Assembly (NCBI RefSeq): GCF_031010175.1
Contig: NZ_JAUAMB010000012.1
Span: 1-64,000 of the forward strand
Length of the DNA: 64,000 bases
Direction of reading: 5' to 3'
Source of the DNA: Halomonas sp. SpR1
GTDB taxonomy: Bacteria; Pseudomonadota; Gammaproteobacteria; Pseudomonadales; Halomonadaceae
In this document: one piece after another, positions 17,707 through 26,871 of the stretch
How positions within the stretch are numbered: position 1 is the stretch's first letter
Layout: the number at the start of each line of letters is the position of its first letter
Notes under the pieces: generated by a model
The model's input: only the letters and a program-made list of their open reading frames with translations
The model's database searches: none
Told to the model about the DNA's origin: nothing
Program-made: the position numbers and the translations under genes

Positions 17707-18183
17707 TTATTGCACAATAAATTCGGTGAATAAAACTTCACGCAAATCAAGCGGTGGCTGATTTTCCGTCAGCGGGGCGTTGAGTCGCTCAACAATCGCT
17801 TGTGCAAGCTGTTGCTTACCTTCCGGGGAAGTAAGTTCATCAGCCTGCTTGCCCGATAGCAGCATCAGCAGACGGCTACGCACTTGAGGCATATGCTCTT
17901 CTAGAATTGCTTTACTTTCCTCATTACCCACACGCAGAGTCACGCCTGTATAGAGTAAACGTGAGCCATAACTATCATCGGCAAGATTGACGGTAAAGGG
18001 TTCAATCCGCATGAAAATAGGCGGTTCGCGCTCCATAGACTGCTGCATTTCTGCGTCTTGCGAACCGTCATCACGCTGATCCATTACCATATAAATAGCC
18101 GCTGCTGCTCCCGCTGAAGACAGCAAGACCAGGATAATCATTATCCAGAGCAGTTTTTTTGACCCGCCGCTTTTTTCTGCCAT
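17707..18183 (-). CDS. fliL: Flagellar basal body-associated protein FliL
   Basis: FliL is a bitopic inner-membrane protein near the stator ring. The 158-residue protein has one transmembrane segment near residues 10-31 (LLWIMIILVLLSSAGAAAAI). A periplasmic domain follows, with FMRIEPFTVNLADDSYGSRLL and the C-terminal REVLFTEFIVQ typical of the family. CAGGAA precedes the ATG. A 170-base gap separates it from fliK, so an operon promoter may lie there. Confidence 0.94.
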   Translation of the reverse strand: MAEKSGGSKKLLWIMIILVLLSSAGAAAAIYMVMDQRDDGSQDAEMQQSMEREPPIFMRIEPFTVNLADDSYGSRLLYTGVTLRVGNEESKAILEEHMPQVRSRLLMLLSGKQADELTSPEGKQQLAQAIVERLNAPLTENQPPLDLREVLFTEFIVQ

Positions 18184-18354
18184 TTGCGATTCCTGTGAAC
18201 TCCATGCGTATCACTAGCAAAGTATTATGCCAAAAGCACATGCCGGTGATGAAATGAACAGGCTCGTTTGGCAAGCCTATCTTTTGGTTTAGCTATTTCA
18301 TTGGCGTACTGATGTGTAGTACTAGAAAGAGCATACAAATTCTGGCGTCGCCAC

Positions 18355-20163
18355 TTAAGCGTAAAGGTCTACCCGCCCATCCAGGGCCAGCGGGTTACTT
18401 CCGGCGTTTTGGTGAGTTGCTTCATCTGAACCAATCTCGCCGCTGTCGCTGCCAGTTTTAATGCCGTTCTTGCTGCTTGACTGGGCAAAAGCCTGGTCAT
18501 TGGGGTCGCGCTGTTCGCCAACAGATGTTTCACCCAGTGATATACCTTGCTCCGCCAACGCTTCCCTTAGCTGGGGGATCGCCTGCTCTAGCACTTGACG
18601 CACCTGTGCATGGGCTGACAAAAAGTGTGCTTGAGCGCCTTGTTCGCTAAATTTTAGTGAGATAGAGAGCGGGCCCAGCTCTGCTGGATTCAACTGCATT
18701 TGGACATGCTGATCGCCGCCCCGCTGTGAAATCTGCACCAACTGCTGGCTTAGTTGTTGCGACCAGGCAGGACTCATAAAAGGCGTTGTTAACGTGGCAG
18801 TTGTCGGGGTAGGCGCAGGAGTATACGTTTGCGCGGATTGCGGCATGGCTAACGGGTTGCTACTGGTATTGAATGAAAAACCGGTAGGTAATTGCTCACC
18901 ACTCTGGCTTCCTTTCGGCGCTCCATCTGCGGTCAGTAGAGCGCCCATGAGAGCTTCGCTACTGACGTTGGGGGCTGCGCTGCTGGTGTTTGAGGTGGTG
19001 AGTTGAGTAACGAAAATATCTGGCTGTTGCCTAGGGGCTATCTGGCGCTCAGCCACAGGCGAGCGTGCATCAGTTAAACGAGCTGAATCAACGGGCAATG
19101 TCTGAGCCCCCTGCTGTTGCCCGACCAAGCCATTTAGCGCGGAGACCAACTGCGCAGCTTCCGTTTGATTAATGTTTAACTGATCAGCAATGGCTTTCAG
19201 TGCTGCTGGGTCGATAGGCTGCACAGATCCGTTGGTATCCATACTGAGAGACTGGATAATTGTTTTGAGCGCCGGTGTATTGACCAGCTGTGCAGCTTCC
19301 GTTTGAGTAATGTTTAACTGATCGGCAATGGTTTGCAGTGCTGCTGGGTCGATAGACTGCACAGATCCGCTGTTATCCATACTGAGAGATTGGATAATTG
19401 TTTTGAGCGCCGGTGTATCGACTAGCTGCGCAGCTTCCGTTTGATTAATGTTTAACTGATCAGCAATGGCTTGTAGTGCTGCCGGGTCGATAGACTGTAC
19501 AGATCCGCTGTTATCCATACTGAGAGACTGGATAATCGTTTTGAATGCCGGTGAATCGATTAGCTGAGCAGCTTCCGTTTGACTAATATTTAGCTCTTCA
19601 GCGATTGCTTTCAGCCCTGCTGTGTCGATAGGCAGTGCTGTTTGGTTTGTGTTGATGTTTAGCTGTTCCGCAATCAACTGCAATGCACCTGAGTCGGATA
19701 ACTGCTCTGCTGGCAGTGATGCGTTGCCATTAGAAAATGAAGCCATAAGTGCAAGACGGCCGGCAATTTCGTCAAGAGGTGACGAGAATTGCTCACCCTC
19801 TAAACCCAGAGTGTCCGCGCTGATCTCTGAGTTCGGCAGCTGTAGCTGGGCGAGAAGTTCAGAAAAGTCACTCTCACTGACATCAAGCCCCAGGGTTTCA
19901 AGGGCCGCGCTCAAATTTTCAGCGTCGACTTCCAATGTATCGGATACAAGATTGCCGAGTGCATCGAGCTGTTTTTGCTGTAAGGGCGGCTGAGCAGCGC
20001 TAATTTCACTAAGCCCGGGTGACGATAAGCGTTGCTGAGTATCAGACGCTTGTAACAGCGCCTGGCGGAATAGGCCGTTGACTGGGTCTTGCCGGTTAAA
20101 AGCACCTGGAGACTGTGTCTGAGGTGAGCTTTGGCTGACCGAAAGCATCTGGTGAATGTTCAT
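18355..20163 (-). CDS. fliK: Flagellar hook-length control protein FliK with internal repeats
   Basis: FliK measures hook length and triggers the export specificity switch through FlhB. The C-terminal domain (about residues 470-560; QLNPAELGPLSISLKFSEQG, VRQVLEQAIPQLREALAEQG) is the conserved switch domain. The N-terminal ruler region holds four tandem copies of a 46-residue unit beginning near IDPAALQAIADQLNINQTEA, plus a divergent fifth. Length is 602 residues, longer than enteric FliK (about 405). CAGGGA precedes the ATG. It heads the minus-strand fliK-F group on the downstream side. Confidence 0.93.
   Translation of the reverse strand: MNIHQMLSVSQSSPQTQSPGAFNRQDPVNGLFRQALLQASDTQQRLSSPGLSEISAAQPPLQQKQLDALGNLVSDTLEVDAENLSAALETLGLDVSESDFSELLAQLQLPNSEISADTLGLEGEQFSSPLDEIAGRLALMASFSNGNASLPAEQLSDSGALQLIAEQLNINTNQTALPIDTAGLKAIAEELNISQTEAAQLIDSPAFKTIIQSLSMDNSGSVQSIDPAALQAIADQLNINQTEAAQLVDTPALKTIIQSLSMDNSGSVQSIDPAALQTIADQLNITQTEAAQLVNTPALKTIIQSLSMDTNGSVQPIDPAALKAIADQLNINQTEAAQLVSALNGLVGQQQGAQTLPVDSARLTDARSPVAERQIAPRQQPDIFVTQLTTSNTSSAAPNVSSEALMGALLTADGAPKGSQSGEQLPTGFSFNTSSNPLAMPQSAQTYTPAPTPTTATLTTPFMSPAWSQQLSQQLVQISQRGGDQHVQMQLNPAELGPLSISLKFSEQGAQAHFLSAHAQVRQVLEQAIPQLREALAEQGISLGETSVGEQRDPNDQAFAQSSSKNGIKTGSDSGEIGSDEATHQNAGSNPLALDGRVDLYA
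19150..19690. repeat. 138-bp tandem repeats within fliK
   Basis: The motif GCAGCTTCCGTTTGA recurs at 19154, 19292, 19430 and 19568, an exact 138-base period (46 codons). Adjacent units at 19292 and 19430 differ at only about a dozen positions by eye, so the array is recent. A weaker fifth copy lies toward 19680. The period keeps the reading frame. Confidence 0.92.
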
Positions 20164-20182
20164 ATACAGTTCCCTGACACCG

Positions 20183-20638
20183 CTAATGCGGAGTGTCGTT
20201 ATGCTGACGACGAGCCGCGCGGCTTGTCACCAGATCATCATTGGTTTTTTGTTCCTGACGCTCACTGCGGCGGTGCTCTTCTAACAGTCGACGTGACGCC
20301 AGTGTATCGTAGGAAGAGAGCTTACGCTGCTCTTGTTGCCAGTTCTTTTTGCTTTGTTCAACGCTTGCCTGTTGAGCGGCTAACGCTTGTCGAGCGCGGC
20401 TAAGAGCCGCATCCAAAGAGGCCAGGAACTGTTGATAGTTGTACATGGTGGCAGGGTCAATGCCGTCACTCATCGCTTTTTGCAAGCGCTCAGCGTACTC
20501 CGCTCGGTAGCTCAGCAGCGACTGTAGCTGAGCGGTCGTTTGCTGTTCTGTTTGTCGCTCTTGAGCCAGTATCTTGCCCGCTTGATCGCGGGCGCCTCTG
20601 GCTAGGTCGGTCAACATCTCAAGCTGTGAAGTGCTCAT
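20183..20638 (-). CDS. fliJ: Flagellar export chaperone FliJ
   Basis: FliJ is the central stalk-like coiled-coil protein of the export ATPase complex. The 151-residue product is nearly all charged helix with heptads ([23 protein letters not shown] and [20 protein letters not shown]). I start at the ATG at 20638, which overlaps the fliI stop as ATGA; a longer frame upstream runs inside fliI and is not real. Confidence 0.92.
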   Translation of the reverse strand: MSTSQLEMLTDLARGARDQAGKILAQERQTEQQTTAQLQSLLSYRAEYAERLQKAMSDGIDPATMYNYQQFLASLDAALSRARQALAAQQASVEQSKKNWQQEQRKLSSYDTLASRRLLEEHRRSERQEQKTNDDLVTSRAARRQHNDTPH

Positions 20639-22029
20639 GCGCGCCCTCCTACCAGTGCGTGCAGTGCTTGGCGAGCATCCGCAAGCGTTGCACACTCATC
20701 AATATTTTGTTGAAGGAAGTTTTCTAACGATGGAAAGCGTTTCACTGCCTCGTCGAGTTGGGGGTCATGACCAGGACTGTAGGCCCCTACGCTGATCAGA
20801 TCCCGGTTACGCTGGTAGCGTGAGAACAGTTGCTTGAAAACCCGCGCTTCCTGAAGCTGGTCGGGTGAGGCAATAGAGGTCATGGCGCGGCTAATTGAGG
20901 CTTCAATATCGATGGCCGGATAGTGACCCGCTTCTGCTAATGTTCTCGACAGTACTATGTGCCCATCTAGAATGGCGCGAGCAGAATCGGCAATAGGATC
21001 CTGTTGGTCATCGCCCTCCGTAAGCACGGTATAAAAAGCCGTAATAGAGCCGCCGCCACGTTCAGCATTGCCTGCTCGCTCTACTAAACCCGGTAGCTTG
21101 GCAAAAACTGACGGCGGATAACCTTTAGTAGCGGGTGGCTCACCAATCGCCAAAGCAATTTCCCGCTGGGCCATGGCATAGCGTGTTAGTGAATCCATAA
21201 TCAACAGAACATCGCGACCTTCGTCACGAAAGCCTTCTGCCAGGCGTGTTGCATAAGCGGCGCCCTGCAGGCGCTGTAGTGGTGATGTGTCAGCGGGAGC
21301 GGCGACGACCACAGCACGGCGTCGACCCTCAGGGCCCAAAATGTTATCGATAAAGTCTTGGACTTCACGACCCCGCTCACCAATCAAACCCACTACAATC
21401 ACGTCGGCTTTGGTGTAGCGCGCCATCATGCCTAGCAGTACTGATTTACCCACACCCGAGCCTGCAAAAAGCCCCATCCGTTGGCCTCGGCCTACGCAAA
21501 GCAGTGCATTAATAGCACGAATGCCGACGTCAATTTGCGCATCAATAGGCGCTCGAGAAAGCGGGTTGAGCGGCGGAGAGCTGAGAGTTGCTCGGGGTGT
21601 CTCATCTATACTCTCCCGATCATCCAGCGGATTGCCGTTACCATCCAGTACTCGGCCAAGCAGGCTATCGCCCATCGGGAAGCGGCGGGCAGTGTTGTTG
21701 CCGCTTTCATCAAGAGGTGCGACGCGAGCCCCAGGCATTAATCCGATAACCTCCTCGAGAGGCATCAAGAATAACTTGTCACCAGAAAAGCCGACGACCT
21801 CCGCTTCGGCATGCCTATCGCTGTCTGTCAGTCGACCATCACTGCCTGGCAATTCAATCCGACAGGCGCTGCCCACAGCCACACGCAATCCTACCACCTC
21901 AATCACCATCCCCGTCGCGCGAATAACGCGGCCGCTATTGCGGTAGCGAGGCAGGTGGCTGACACGCTGCTGCGTGCGTCGCAATGCCTTATTCCAGCGA
22001 TGTTGATGGGGACAGGTGGTATCTGCCAT
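20635..22029 (-). CDS. fliI: Flagellum-specific ATPase FliI
   Basis: FliI is the hexameric ATPase of the export apparatus, related to the F1 beta subunit. Walker A is AGSGVGKS (residues 189-196) and Walker B lies in [18 protein letters not shown]. The segment [20 protein letters not shown] is characteristic of FliI/T3SS ATPases. Length is 464 residues. It lies between fliH, its regulator, and fliJ. Confidence 0.96.
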   Translation of the reverse strand: MADTTCPHQHRWNKALRRTQQRVSHLPRYRNSGRVIRATGMVIEVVGLRVAVGSACRIELPGSDGRLTDSDRHAEAEVVGFSGDKLFLMPLEEVIGLMPGARVAPLDESGNNTARRFPMGDSLLGRVLDGNGNPLDDRESIDETPRATLSSPPLNPLSRAPIDAQIDVGIRAINALLCVGRGQRMGLFAGSGVGKSVLLGMMARYTKADVIVVGLIGERGREVQDFIDNILGPEGRRRAVVVAAPADTSPLQRLQGAAYATRLAEGFRDEGRDVLLIMDSLTRYAMAQREIALAIGEPPATKGYPPSVFAKLPGLVERAGNAERGGGSITAFYTVLTEGDDQQDPIADSARAILDGHIVLSRTLAEAGHYPAIDIEASISRAMTSIASPDQLQEARVFKQLFSRYQRNRDLISVGAYSPGHDPQLDEAVKRFPSLENFLQQNIDECATLADARQALHALVGGRA

Positions 22030-22040
22030 AGCGTATGCGC

Positions 22041-22814
22041 CTACGATGAAGGAACGTTAGAGGAGGGTGGGGAATTGAGGCCGCGTTTGCGCGATTGGGC
22101 TTGGATGGCATGCCAACGGCTTTCAAAGGTAGCGTCAATTTCACCCTGGGCACTGGTTACCCGACAGCCGCCACGGGCAAGCTGGTCATCGGGCTGCAGT
22201 TTCCAATTGGCGGCCCGGAGCTCATTGCCTAAGTGCTCTTCTACTAGAGCGTGATCATCGGGGTTGAGCCAAAGCCGCTGCTGGCCTACCAGGGGGGGCT
22301 CGGTGTGCAGCAGCTCGCGAACAGTGGTCAAAATCTGCTCGGGTGTATCCCGTAAGGCATCGCTTGCAAGCTGTTTGCCGGTGGCGAGTGCTAACTCGAC
22401 CAGATCGTAGGCGATAGTGTCATCAAGGCGTTCAAGGGCGTCCGCAAACTGTTTACCCAGCGTTTCCAGCGGCCCAACGGTTTTGCGAATCTGTGCTTCT
22501 AGCTCAGTTTTTGCCTGTTCGGCAGCTTCCTCTAAACCCTTTTCAAGACCTTCTTTGTAGCCCTGTTCAAAGCCAGCGTCATACCCCTCTTTTTCGGCTT
22601 GCTGGCGAATACGTTCGTAAAGCGCCTGGCGTTCACTCTCTTCACGCTGGCGTGCCTGCTCGGCCGCTTTCTGCGCCGCCTGGACTTTGCGCTGGTGAGC
22701 TGTTGGCACCTCGCCACCAGGGGCGTGGCTGCTCTTCGTGGTTGCCAGCTCATCCATTTGCCAGCGGCGCCAATCCCCATGGCGATCAAATTTAGGCGAG
22801 TGAGTATTAGACAT
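22041..22814 (-). CDS. fliH: Flagellar export ATPase regulator FliH
   Basis: FliH binds FliI and anchors it to the C-ring and export gate. The 257-residue protein has a charged helical N-terminal half containing glycine-spaced repeats ([20 protein letters not shown], a GxxxG pattern known in FliH). A C-terminal domain follows with [18 protein letters not shown] and [13 protein letters not shown]. Its start overlaps the end of fliG by eight bases. Confidence 0.94.
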   Translation of the reverse strand: MSNTHSPKFDRHGDWRRWQMDELATTKSSHAPGGEVPTAHQRKVQAAQKAAEQARQREESERQALYERIRQQAEKEGYDAGFEQGYKEGLEKGLEEAAEQAKTELEAQIRKTVGPLETLGKQFADALERLDDTIAYDLVELALATGKQLASDALRDTPEQILTTVRELLHTEPPLVGQQRLWLNPDDHALVEEHLGNELRAANWKLQPDDQLARGGCRVTSAQGEIDATFESRWHAIQAQSRKRGLNSPPSSNVPSS

Positions 22815-23820
22815 ACTCGTCGTCTCCGCCAGCCAGAACGATTTCCCCTGAATCGGCTAAACGCCGCACGACCTGCAAGATAGTTTTCTGCTCTGTTTCA
22901 ACTTGAGAGACGCGGATAGGGCCCCGGGCTTCCATATCTTCGCGAACTAAATCGGCAGCGCGCTGTGACATGTTGCGCAGGAATTTGTCGACCAAGGCGT
23001 CCTGAGCCCCTTTGAGTGCCACCACCAGCGAGTTGGTATCGACTTCCTGTAGCACCATTTGAATAGCGCGGTTGTCGAGATCCAGCAGGTTCTCGAACAG
23101 GAACATTTCGTCGATAATCTTCTGGGCCAGATCTTCGCTGTGCGCACGCACGGTTTCGATAGCGGTCTCTTCCTGAGAGGAGTTCATCAAGTTGAGAATC
23201 TCTGCAGCTGTTCTTACGCCGCCCATTTTGCTGCGCTTGAGGTTCTGACCATCCAGCATGCTGGTAAGTACTTCGGTCAGTTCTTGTAACGCCGCGGGCT
23301 GAACACCGCTAAAGGTGGCGATACGTAGCACCACGTCATTGCGCAATTTTTCTTCAAACAGCTCCAGAATATCTGATGCTTGATGGCGATCCAGGTGAAC
23401 CAGGATCGTCGCAATAATCTGCGGGTGCTCGTCGCGGATTAGCTCGGAGACCATGGACGCTTCCATGAGATTGAGCGCGTCGATACCTGAGTTACTGCCT
23501 GTGGTCTCCAGAATATCTTCAATTAAGCTAGTTGCGCGCTCGCTACCCAGTGCTTTGGTCAGCACCGAGCGGATATGATCGCTGGAGTTTAGATTCAGCG
23601 CGACAAACTCTTCAGTCTCTTTATGGAAAGCTTCAAGCACTGCTTTCATTTCTTCGTGTGAGACCTGATTAAGCTTGGCCATCTCCATACTAATTTCTTG
23701 CACCTCGGCAGCACCGAGATACTTAAACACCTCTGCGGCACTGTCTTCATCGAGTGCAAGTAATAAGACAGCGCTCTTACGTGCTCCGCTCATTTCAGCA
23801 ATTGAACTACTCATTGGCAT
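22807..23820 (-). CDS. fliG: Flagellar motor switch protein FliG
   Basis: FliG is the C-ring protein that contacts the stator. The 337-residue protein has the N-terminal FliF-binding domain (KSAVLLLALDEDSAAEVFKYL), the middle EHPQIIATILVHL armadillo region, and a C-terminal torque helix with SQRAADLVREDMEARGPIRV. The ATG at 23820 overlaps the end of fliF by 14 bases; the ATG two codons later is an equally good start. Confidence 0.96.
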   Translation of the reverse strand: MPMSSSIAEMSGARKSAVLLLALDEDSAAEVFKYLGAAEVQEISMEMAKLNQVSHEEMKAVLEAFHKETEEFVALNLNSSDHIRSVLTKALGSERATSLIEDILETTGSNSGIDALNLMEASMVSELIRDEHPQIIATILVHLDRHQASDILELFEEKLRNDVVLRIATFSGVQPAALQELTEVLTSMLDGQNLKRSKMGGVRTAAEILNLMNSSQEETAIETVRAHSEDLAQKIIDEMFLFENLLDLDNRAIQMVLQEVDTNSLVVALKGAQDALVDKFLRNMSQRAADLVREDMEARGPIRVSQVETEQKTILQVVRRLADSGEIVLAGGDDEYV

Positions 23821-25579
23821 TCATCCAGCTACGAATGATCATCGCGACCATGCGGGGATCTTCCTGCGCCATTTCACGCAGGTCGTTGAGGTTATGCTCA
23901 TAGAGTGAGGTTTTACGCCGACGCTTGGGCTTGGCGTAGGTCTCATCAGTCTCGTCTGACGACTCTAACCCTTCGTCGTCGTCTTCCTCACCTACGCTAG
24001 CAGATAGCGTGCCGCCAGGCGTTGCGGTCGCCATCACCGGTGGCTGGGTGTAACGCTTGATTAACGGGCGCAAAATCAACAGGTAAAGCAATAAAATCGC
24101 TAGCGCAACCAATAGGTAGCGACCCACCTTGCCAGCAAGTGAAAGAATGCTGGGGTCTTTCCACCAATCAACCTCTACGGTTTCCTCAACACTGCGCGCG
24201 AAGGGAGAGTTGACGACTTCAACTTCATCGCCGCGCAGTTGTGAGAAGCCCATTGCTTGACGAACCAGGCGCTCAATTTGAGCCACTTCGTTGTCTGTTA
24301 GGGCAACCTCGACGGGTTCGCCCTCATCGTTGATTTCTGTGCGGTAGTTCACGACGACTGCCGCAGAGAGCCGCTCTATTTGGCCGAGCCGGTGCTGGAC
24401 GTGCTCAATACTGCGATCAACTTCGTAGTTGATAACGTCGTCTTGGCGCAAGTTACGCAACGCTTCTGGGGGCACGTCTTCTTCTTGGTCGCCTTCTTCC
24501 TCGCCTTCCTGTTGGTTGATAGGGGAGGGCATGATGCCTGGCGGTGTATTGGTGAGTGCGCCTGGGATGCCTGTGGCCAGAGGGTCTTCGCCATCAAAAG
24601 CAAGGCTTAGCTGACGGCTACGCACGGCTGCTTCGTTGGGCGGTTGATTGGGCCCGTAGCGCTCAGAGGTTTGCTCGCGTCGCGAGAAATCTATTTGCGC
24701 TGCAACCTGGGCGCGTACATTATCGCGCCCCAGAATGGGCGTTAGAATATGCTCGATACGCTGCTGGTAAGAGCGTTCAACCTCGGCAATATACTCAAGC
24801 TGTGATCCATCCAGGTCGTTTCCATTGCTTGTCTCGGCAGACAGCAATCGACCATCCTGATTAACCACGGTGACATCTTCAGCGGCAAGCTCCGGCACGC
24901 TACCCGAAACCATGTGGACAATCGCGCTGACTTGGCCTTCTCCCAGGATGCGGCCAGGTAAAAGGGTTAGAACAACGGATGCTTTCGCTGGCTCACGATC
25001 ACGAATAAAAACTGATGGCTTGGCCATGGATAAGTGAACTCTTACAGTCTTCACTGGCCCCAGTGATTCGATGGAGCGGGCAAGCTCGCCTTCCAGGCCA
25101 CGCTGATAATTAATCTGCTCAGCAAACTGACTAATCCCAAACGCCTGGCTATCCATTAATTCCAGACCAAGATTGCCGCCGCGGGGAAGACCCTGTTCTG
25201 CAAGCTGTAGGCGTAGCGTATGGACTTGGTCGCTAGGAACCATTAACGCCTGTCCACCTTCACTGAACCGGTAGGGAATACCACGCGTGTCGAGCTCATT
25301 GATGATGCTGCCACCATCAGCTTCGCTCAGGTTGCTGTAAAGCACGCGGTACTCAGGGCTGCTGGCCCACATAAAGAGAGCCGCCACAATAGCAATTGAG
25401 GCGGCACCAGCAATAAGCAGTGCGACGAGTGGATTGCCACGCAACTGATTCAGCGTTCGCTCAAAAGCCGAGCCGCTGGCGGTATCGCGTTCGCTATTTC
25501 CACTACCTGTACTTCCACTGCGGGGAGCGGCTTGATTCGTACTGTTTTGACGGCCTGCCGTTGCACCAGTTTCGCTCAT
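23807..25579 (-). CDS. fliF: Flagellar MS-ring protein FliF
   Basis: FliF forms the MS-ring. I start at the ATG at 25579, which has a strong GGAGG six bases upstream, giving 590 residues; a longer frame to 25657 has no ribosome site. Two transmembrane segments (VALLIAGAASIAIVAALFMW near the N-terminus and YLLVALAILLLYLLIL near residue 470) flank the periplasmic ring-building motifs (YRVLYSNLSEADGGSI, VRVHLSMAKPSVF). The C-terminal FliG-binding tail is present. It is divergent from fliE. Confidence 0.96.
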   Translation of the reverse strand: MSETGATAGRQNSTNQAAPRSGSTGSGNSERDTASGSAFERTLNQLRGNPLVALLIAGAASIAIVAALFMWASSPEYRVLYSNLSEADGGSIINELDTRGIPYRFSEGGQALMVPSDQVHTLRLQLAEQGLPRGGNLGLELMDSQAFGISQFAEQINYQRGLEGELARSIESLGPVKTVRVHLSMAKPSVFIRDREPAKASVVLTLLPGRILGEGQVSAIVHMVSGSVPELAAEDVTVVNQDGRLLSAETSNGNDLDGSQLEYIAEVERSYQQRIEHILTPILGRDNVRAQVAAQIDFSRREQTSERYGPNQPPNEAAVRSRQLSLAFDGEDPLATGIPGALTNTPPGIMPSPINQQEGEEEGDQEEDVPPEALRNLRQDDVINYEVDRSIEHVQHRLGQIERLSAAVVVNYRTEINDEGEPVEVALTDNEVAQIERLVRQAMGFSQLRGDEVEVVNSPFARSVEETVEVDWWKDPSILSLAGKVGRYLLVALAILLLYLLILRPLIKRYTQPPVMATATPGGTLSASVGEEDDDEGLESSDETDETYAKPKRRRKTSLYEHNLNDLREMAQEDPRMVAMIIRSWMNANE

Positions 25580-25666
25580 GCGACCCTCCAAAGGGGCAAG
25601 CAAAACTGGCGTCGGCCCAGGCGCATCACCAAAGAAGGCATAGGCTATATCCGTCAATCGCGGTTA

Positions 25667-25688
25667 TCCGCCTAAAAGATGAGGCGGA
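25667..25688. other. Hairpin in the fliF-fliE divergent region
   Basis: TCCGCCT (25667-25673) and AGGCGGA (25682-25688) form a perfect seven-base inverted repeat with an eight-base loop. It lies about 90-110 bases upstream of the fliF ATG and would be in its leader if transcription starts further upstream. Neither strand has a T-run after it. No sigma-28 or sigma-54 site is convincing in this 255-base region. Confidence 0.4.
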
Positions 25689-25834
25689 ATTGTGATGACG
25701 GCCATTATCCGGTGGCTAGTCGAGCCTAAAGGAAAGATAAGATCCGCTTTTTATGCGCATTTGTCCGTATGAGGTGGGTTGCTTTGGTGTTAGGCTTTTT
25801 GCATTAGATCTTTTTTGCGAATTGAGGTGAGCGT

Positions 25835-26167
25835 ATGAGTACTCCCGCAATACAGGCTGCGTTACAACAGATGCAAGGCATGGCGAGCCAGGCGGCATCC
25901 ACGCAGCCCCTTAGTGGTGCTCAGGCGTCAGCCGCTGTTGGGCAAGGAGGGTTTGGCGGCGAGCTGCAGGCCTCGATTCAGCGTATAAATCGGCTTCAGC
26001 AAACGGCTAATAGCCAGGCGATGGCCTTTCAGGCAGGTGATCCCAATTTGCAGCTCAATGACGTGATGGTCGATATGCAGAAGGCTAGCGTTGCGTTTCA
26101 AATGGGGCTTCAGGTTCGCAACCGCTTAGTTTCTGCATATCGTGATGTTATGAACATGCAGGTTTAG
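25835..26167 (+). CDS. fliE: Flagellar hook-basal body complex protein FliE
   Basis: FliE joins the MS-ring to the rod. The 110-residue product has the family C-terminal region LNDVMVDMQKASVAFQMGLQ followed by VRNRLVSAYRDVMNMQV. GAGGTGAG precedes the ATG. It is a single gene, divergent from fliF and convergent with flaG, with only 11 bases separating the two stops. Confidence 0.96.
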   Translation: MSTPAIQAALQQMQGMASQAASTQPLSGAQASAAVGQGGFGGELQASIQRINRLQQTANSQAMAFQAGDPNLQLNDVMVDMQKASVAFQMGLQVRNRLVSAYRDVMNMQV

Positions 26168-26178
26168 ACCTTTCGGCC

Positions 26179-26544
26179 TTAAGCCTCAATGGAAATGATT
26201 CGCCCGTTCATTTCTTCTAGTCGCTCGGCAATGGCGAGTACTTCTTCTGCTGGTATCTGGCGTATGACCTCTCCAGACTCCCTGTCTATAACCCGCGTAA
26301 TCACGCGTGAGGTCTCTTCGCTCAATTCGAATTCTAAACCATGTGGGCGCATTATCTCGTTAATGCGCTGAATGGGTTGTACGAGTTCGTTAGCAGAGGT
26401 TTCCTGCTTGGTGGTTTCTGCGCTTTTAAGCTGAGTGTTCGTTGGCGCTAACTGAGCCAGGGTGTTTTCTAGCCGCTGACGTGGGTTTAGGTGGGTTAGG
26501 GCCGATGACAGCGTTGGTATTACTTCGGTGGGTAGTGAGCTCAT
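26179..26544 (-). CDS. flaG: FlaG family flagellar protein
   Basis: This 121-residue protein belongs to the FlaG family, which is often found beside fliC/fliD and affects filament length in polar flagellates. The conserved C-terminal part reads LEFELSEETSRVITRVIDRE then SGEVIRQIPAEEVLAIAERL. The N-terminal half is polar and variable. AAAGGAA precedes the ATG. A clear sigma-28 promoter about 110-140 bases upstream makes it a late gene. Here the neighbouring fliC and fliD genes are missing. Confidence 0.93.
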   Translation of the reverse strand: MSSLPTEVIPTLSSALTHLNPRQRLENTLAQLAPTNTQLKSAETTKQETSANELVQPIQRINEIMRPHGLEFELSEETSRVITRVIDRESGEVIRQIPAEEVLAIAERLEEMNGRIISIEA

Positions 26545-26871
26545 GGGGCACGTTCCTTTGTAAAGTCAGCTTTGGCAGCCAGTTAGTGGTGCAATAGCGT
26601 GAAGCGGCAGCCATAGCTCGAGTTTTTACTAATTTATGTGAGTATTTCTACACTAGTATCGGCAGAAGGCAGGAAAACTTTACGCTAACTAGTGTTGTGT
26701 TTGTTTTTTTATTGATAGCGCTGACTATAAACCTCCTGTCCTAGCATGCTATAGCCCGCCTAATAAGCATGAGAATGGTGCCTTTTTGTGCATACGCCGC
26801 GCTGTTGGCATCTGATATGCTTCTCCGCTTTGCGGTGAACTAATTAACGCATAAGAGTAAGTGAGGCGAGA
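26545..26871. other. Divergent control region between flaG and the PilZ/HD-GYP gene
   Basis: This 327-base gap contains no credible gene. It holds the sigma-28 promoter of flaG (26656-26682), a seven-base inverted repeat CACTAGT/ACTAGTG that brackets that promoter (26651-26657 and 26688-26694), and a ten-base palindrome TAGCATGCTA (26742-26751). A promoter for the rightward PilZ/HD-GYP gene must lie here, but I could not place it. Confidence 0.7.
26656..26682 (-). promoter_or_regulatory. Sigma-28 (FliA) promoter of flaG
   Basis: On the minus strand TAAAGTTT (26682-26675), an 11-base spacer and GCCGATAC (26663-26656) match the sigma-28 consensus, with the -35 element perfect. It is flanked symmetrically by CACTAGT/ACTAGTG. 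Confidence 0.9.

Noticed and set aside
13628..18183. Virulence-type III secretion genes (fliPQR/fliI homologues)
   Set aside because: Gene order, FliL/FliM/FliO and surrounding rod and hook genes are purely flagellar.
18200..18260. Sigma-54-like promoter upstream of fliL (minus strand TGGCATAATACTTTGC)
   Set aside because: The GG to GC spacing is 11 instead of the required 10 bases, and no sigma-54 activator gene is visible; the FlhDC system does not need sigma-54.
19150..19690. Regular repeats that could suggest a CRISPR array
   Set aside because: The period is 138 bases with no unique spacers, and the repeats are in frame within fliK.
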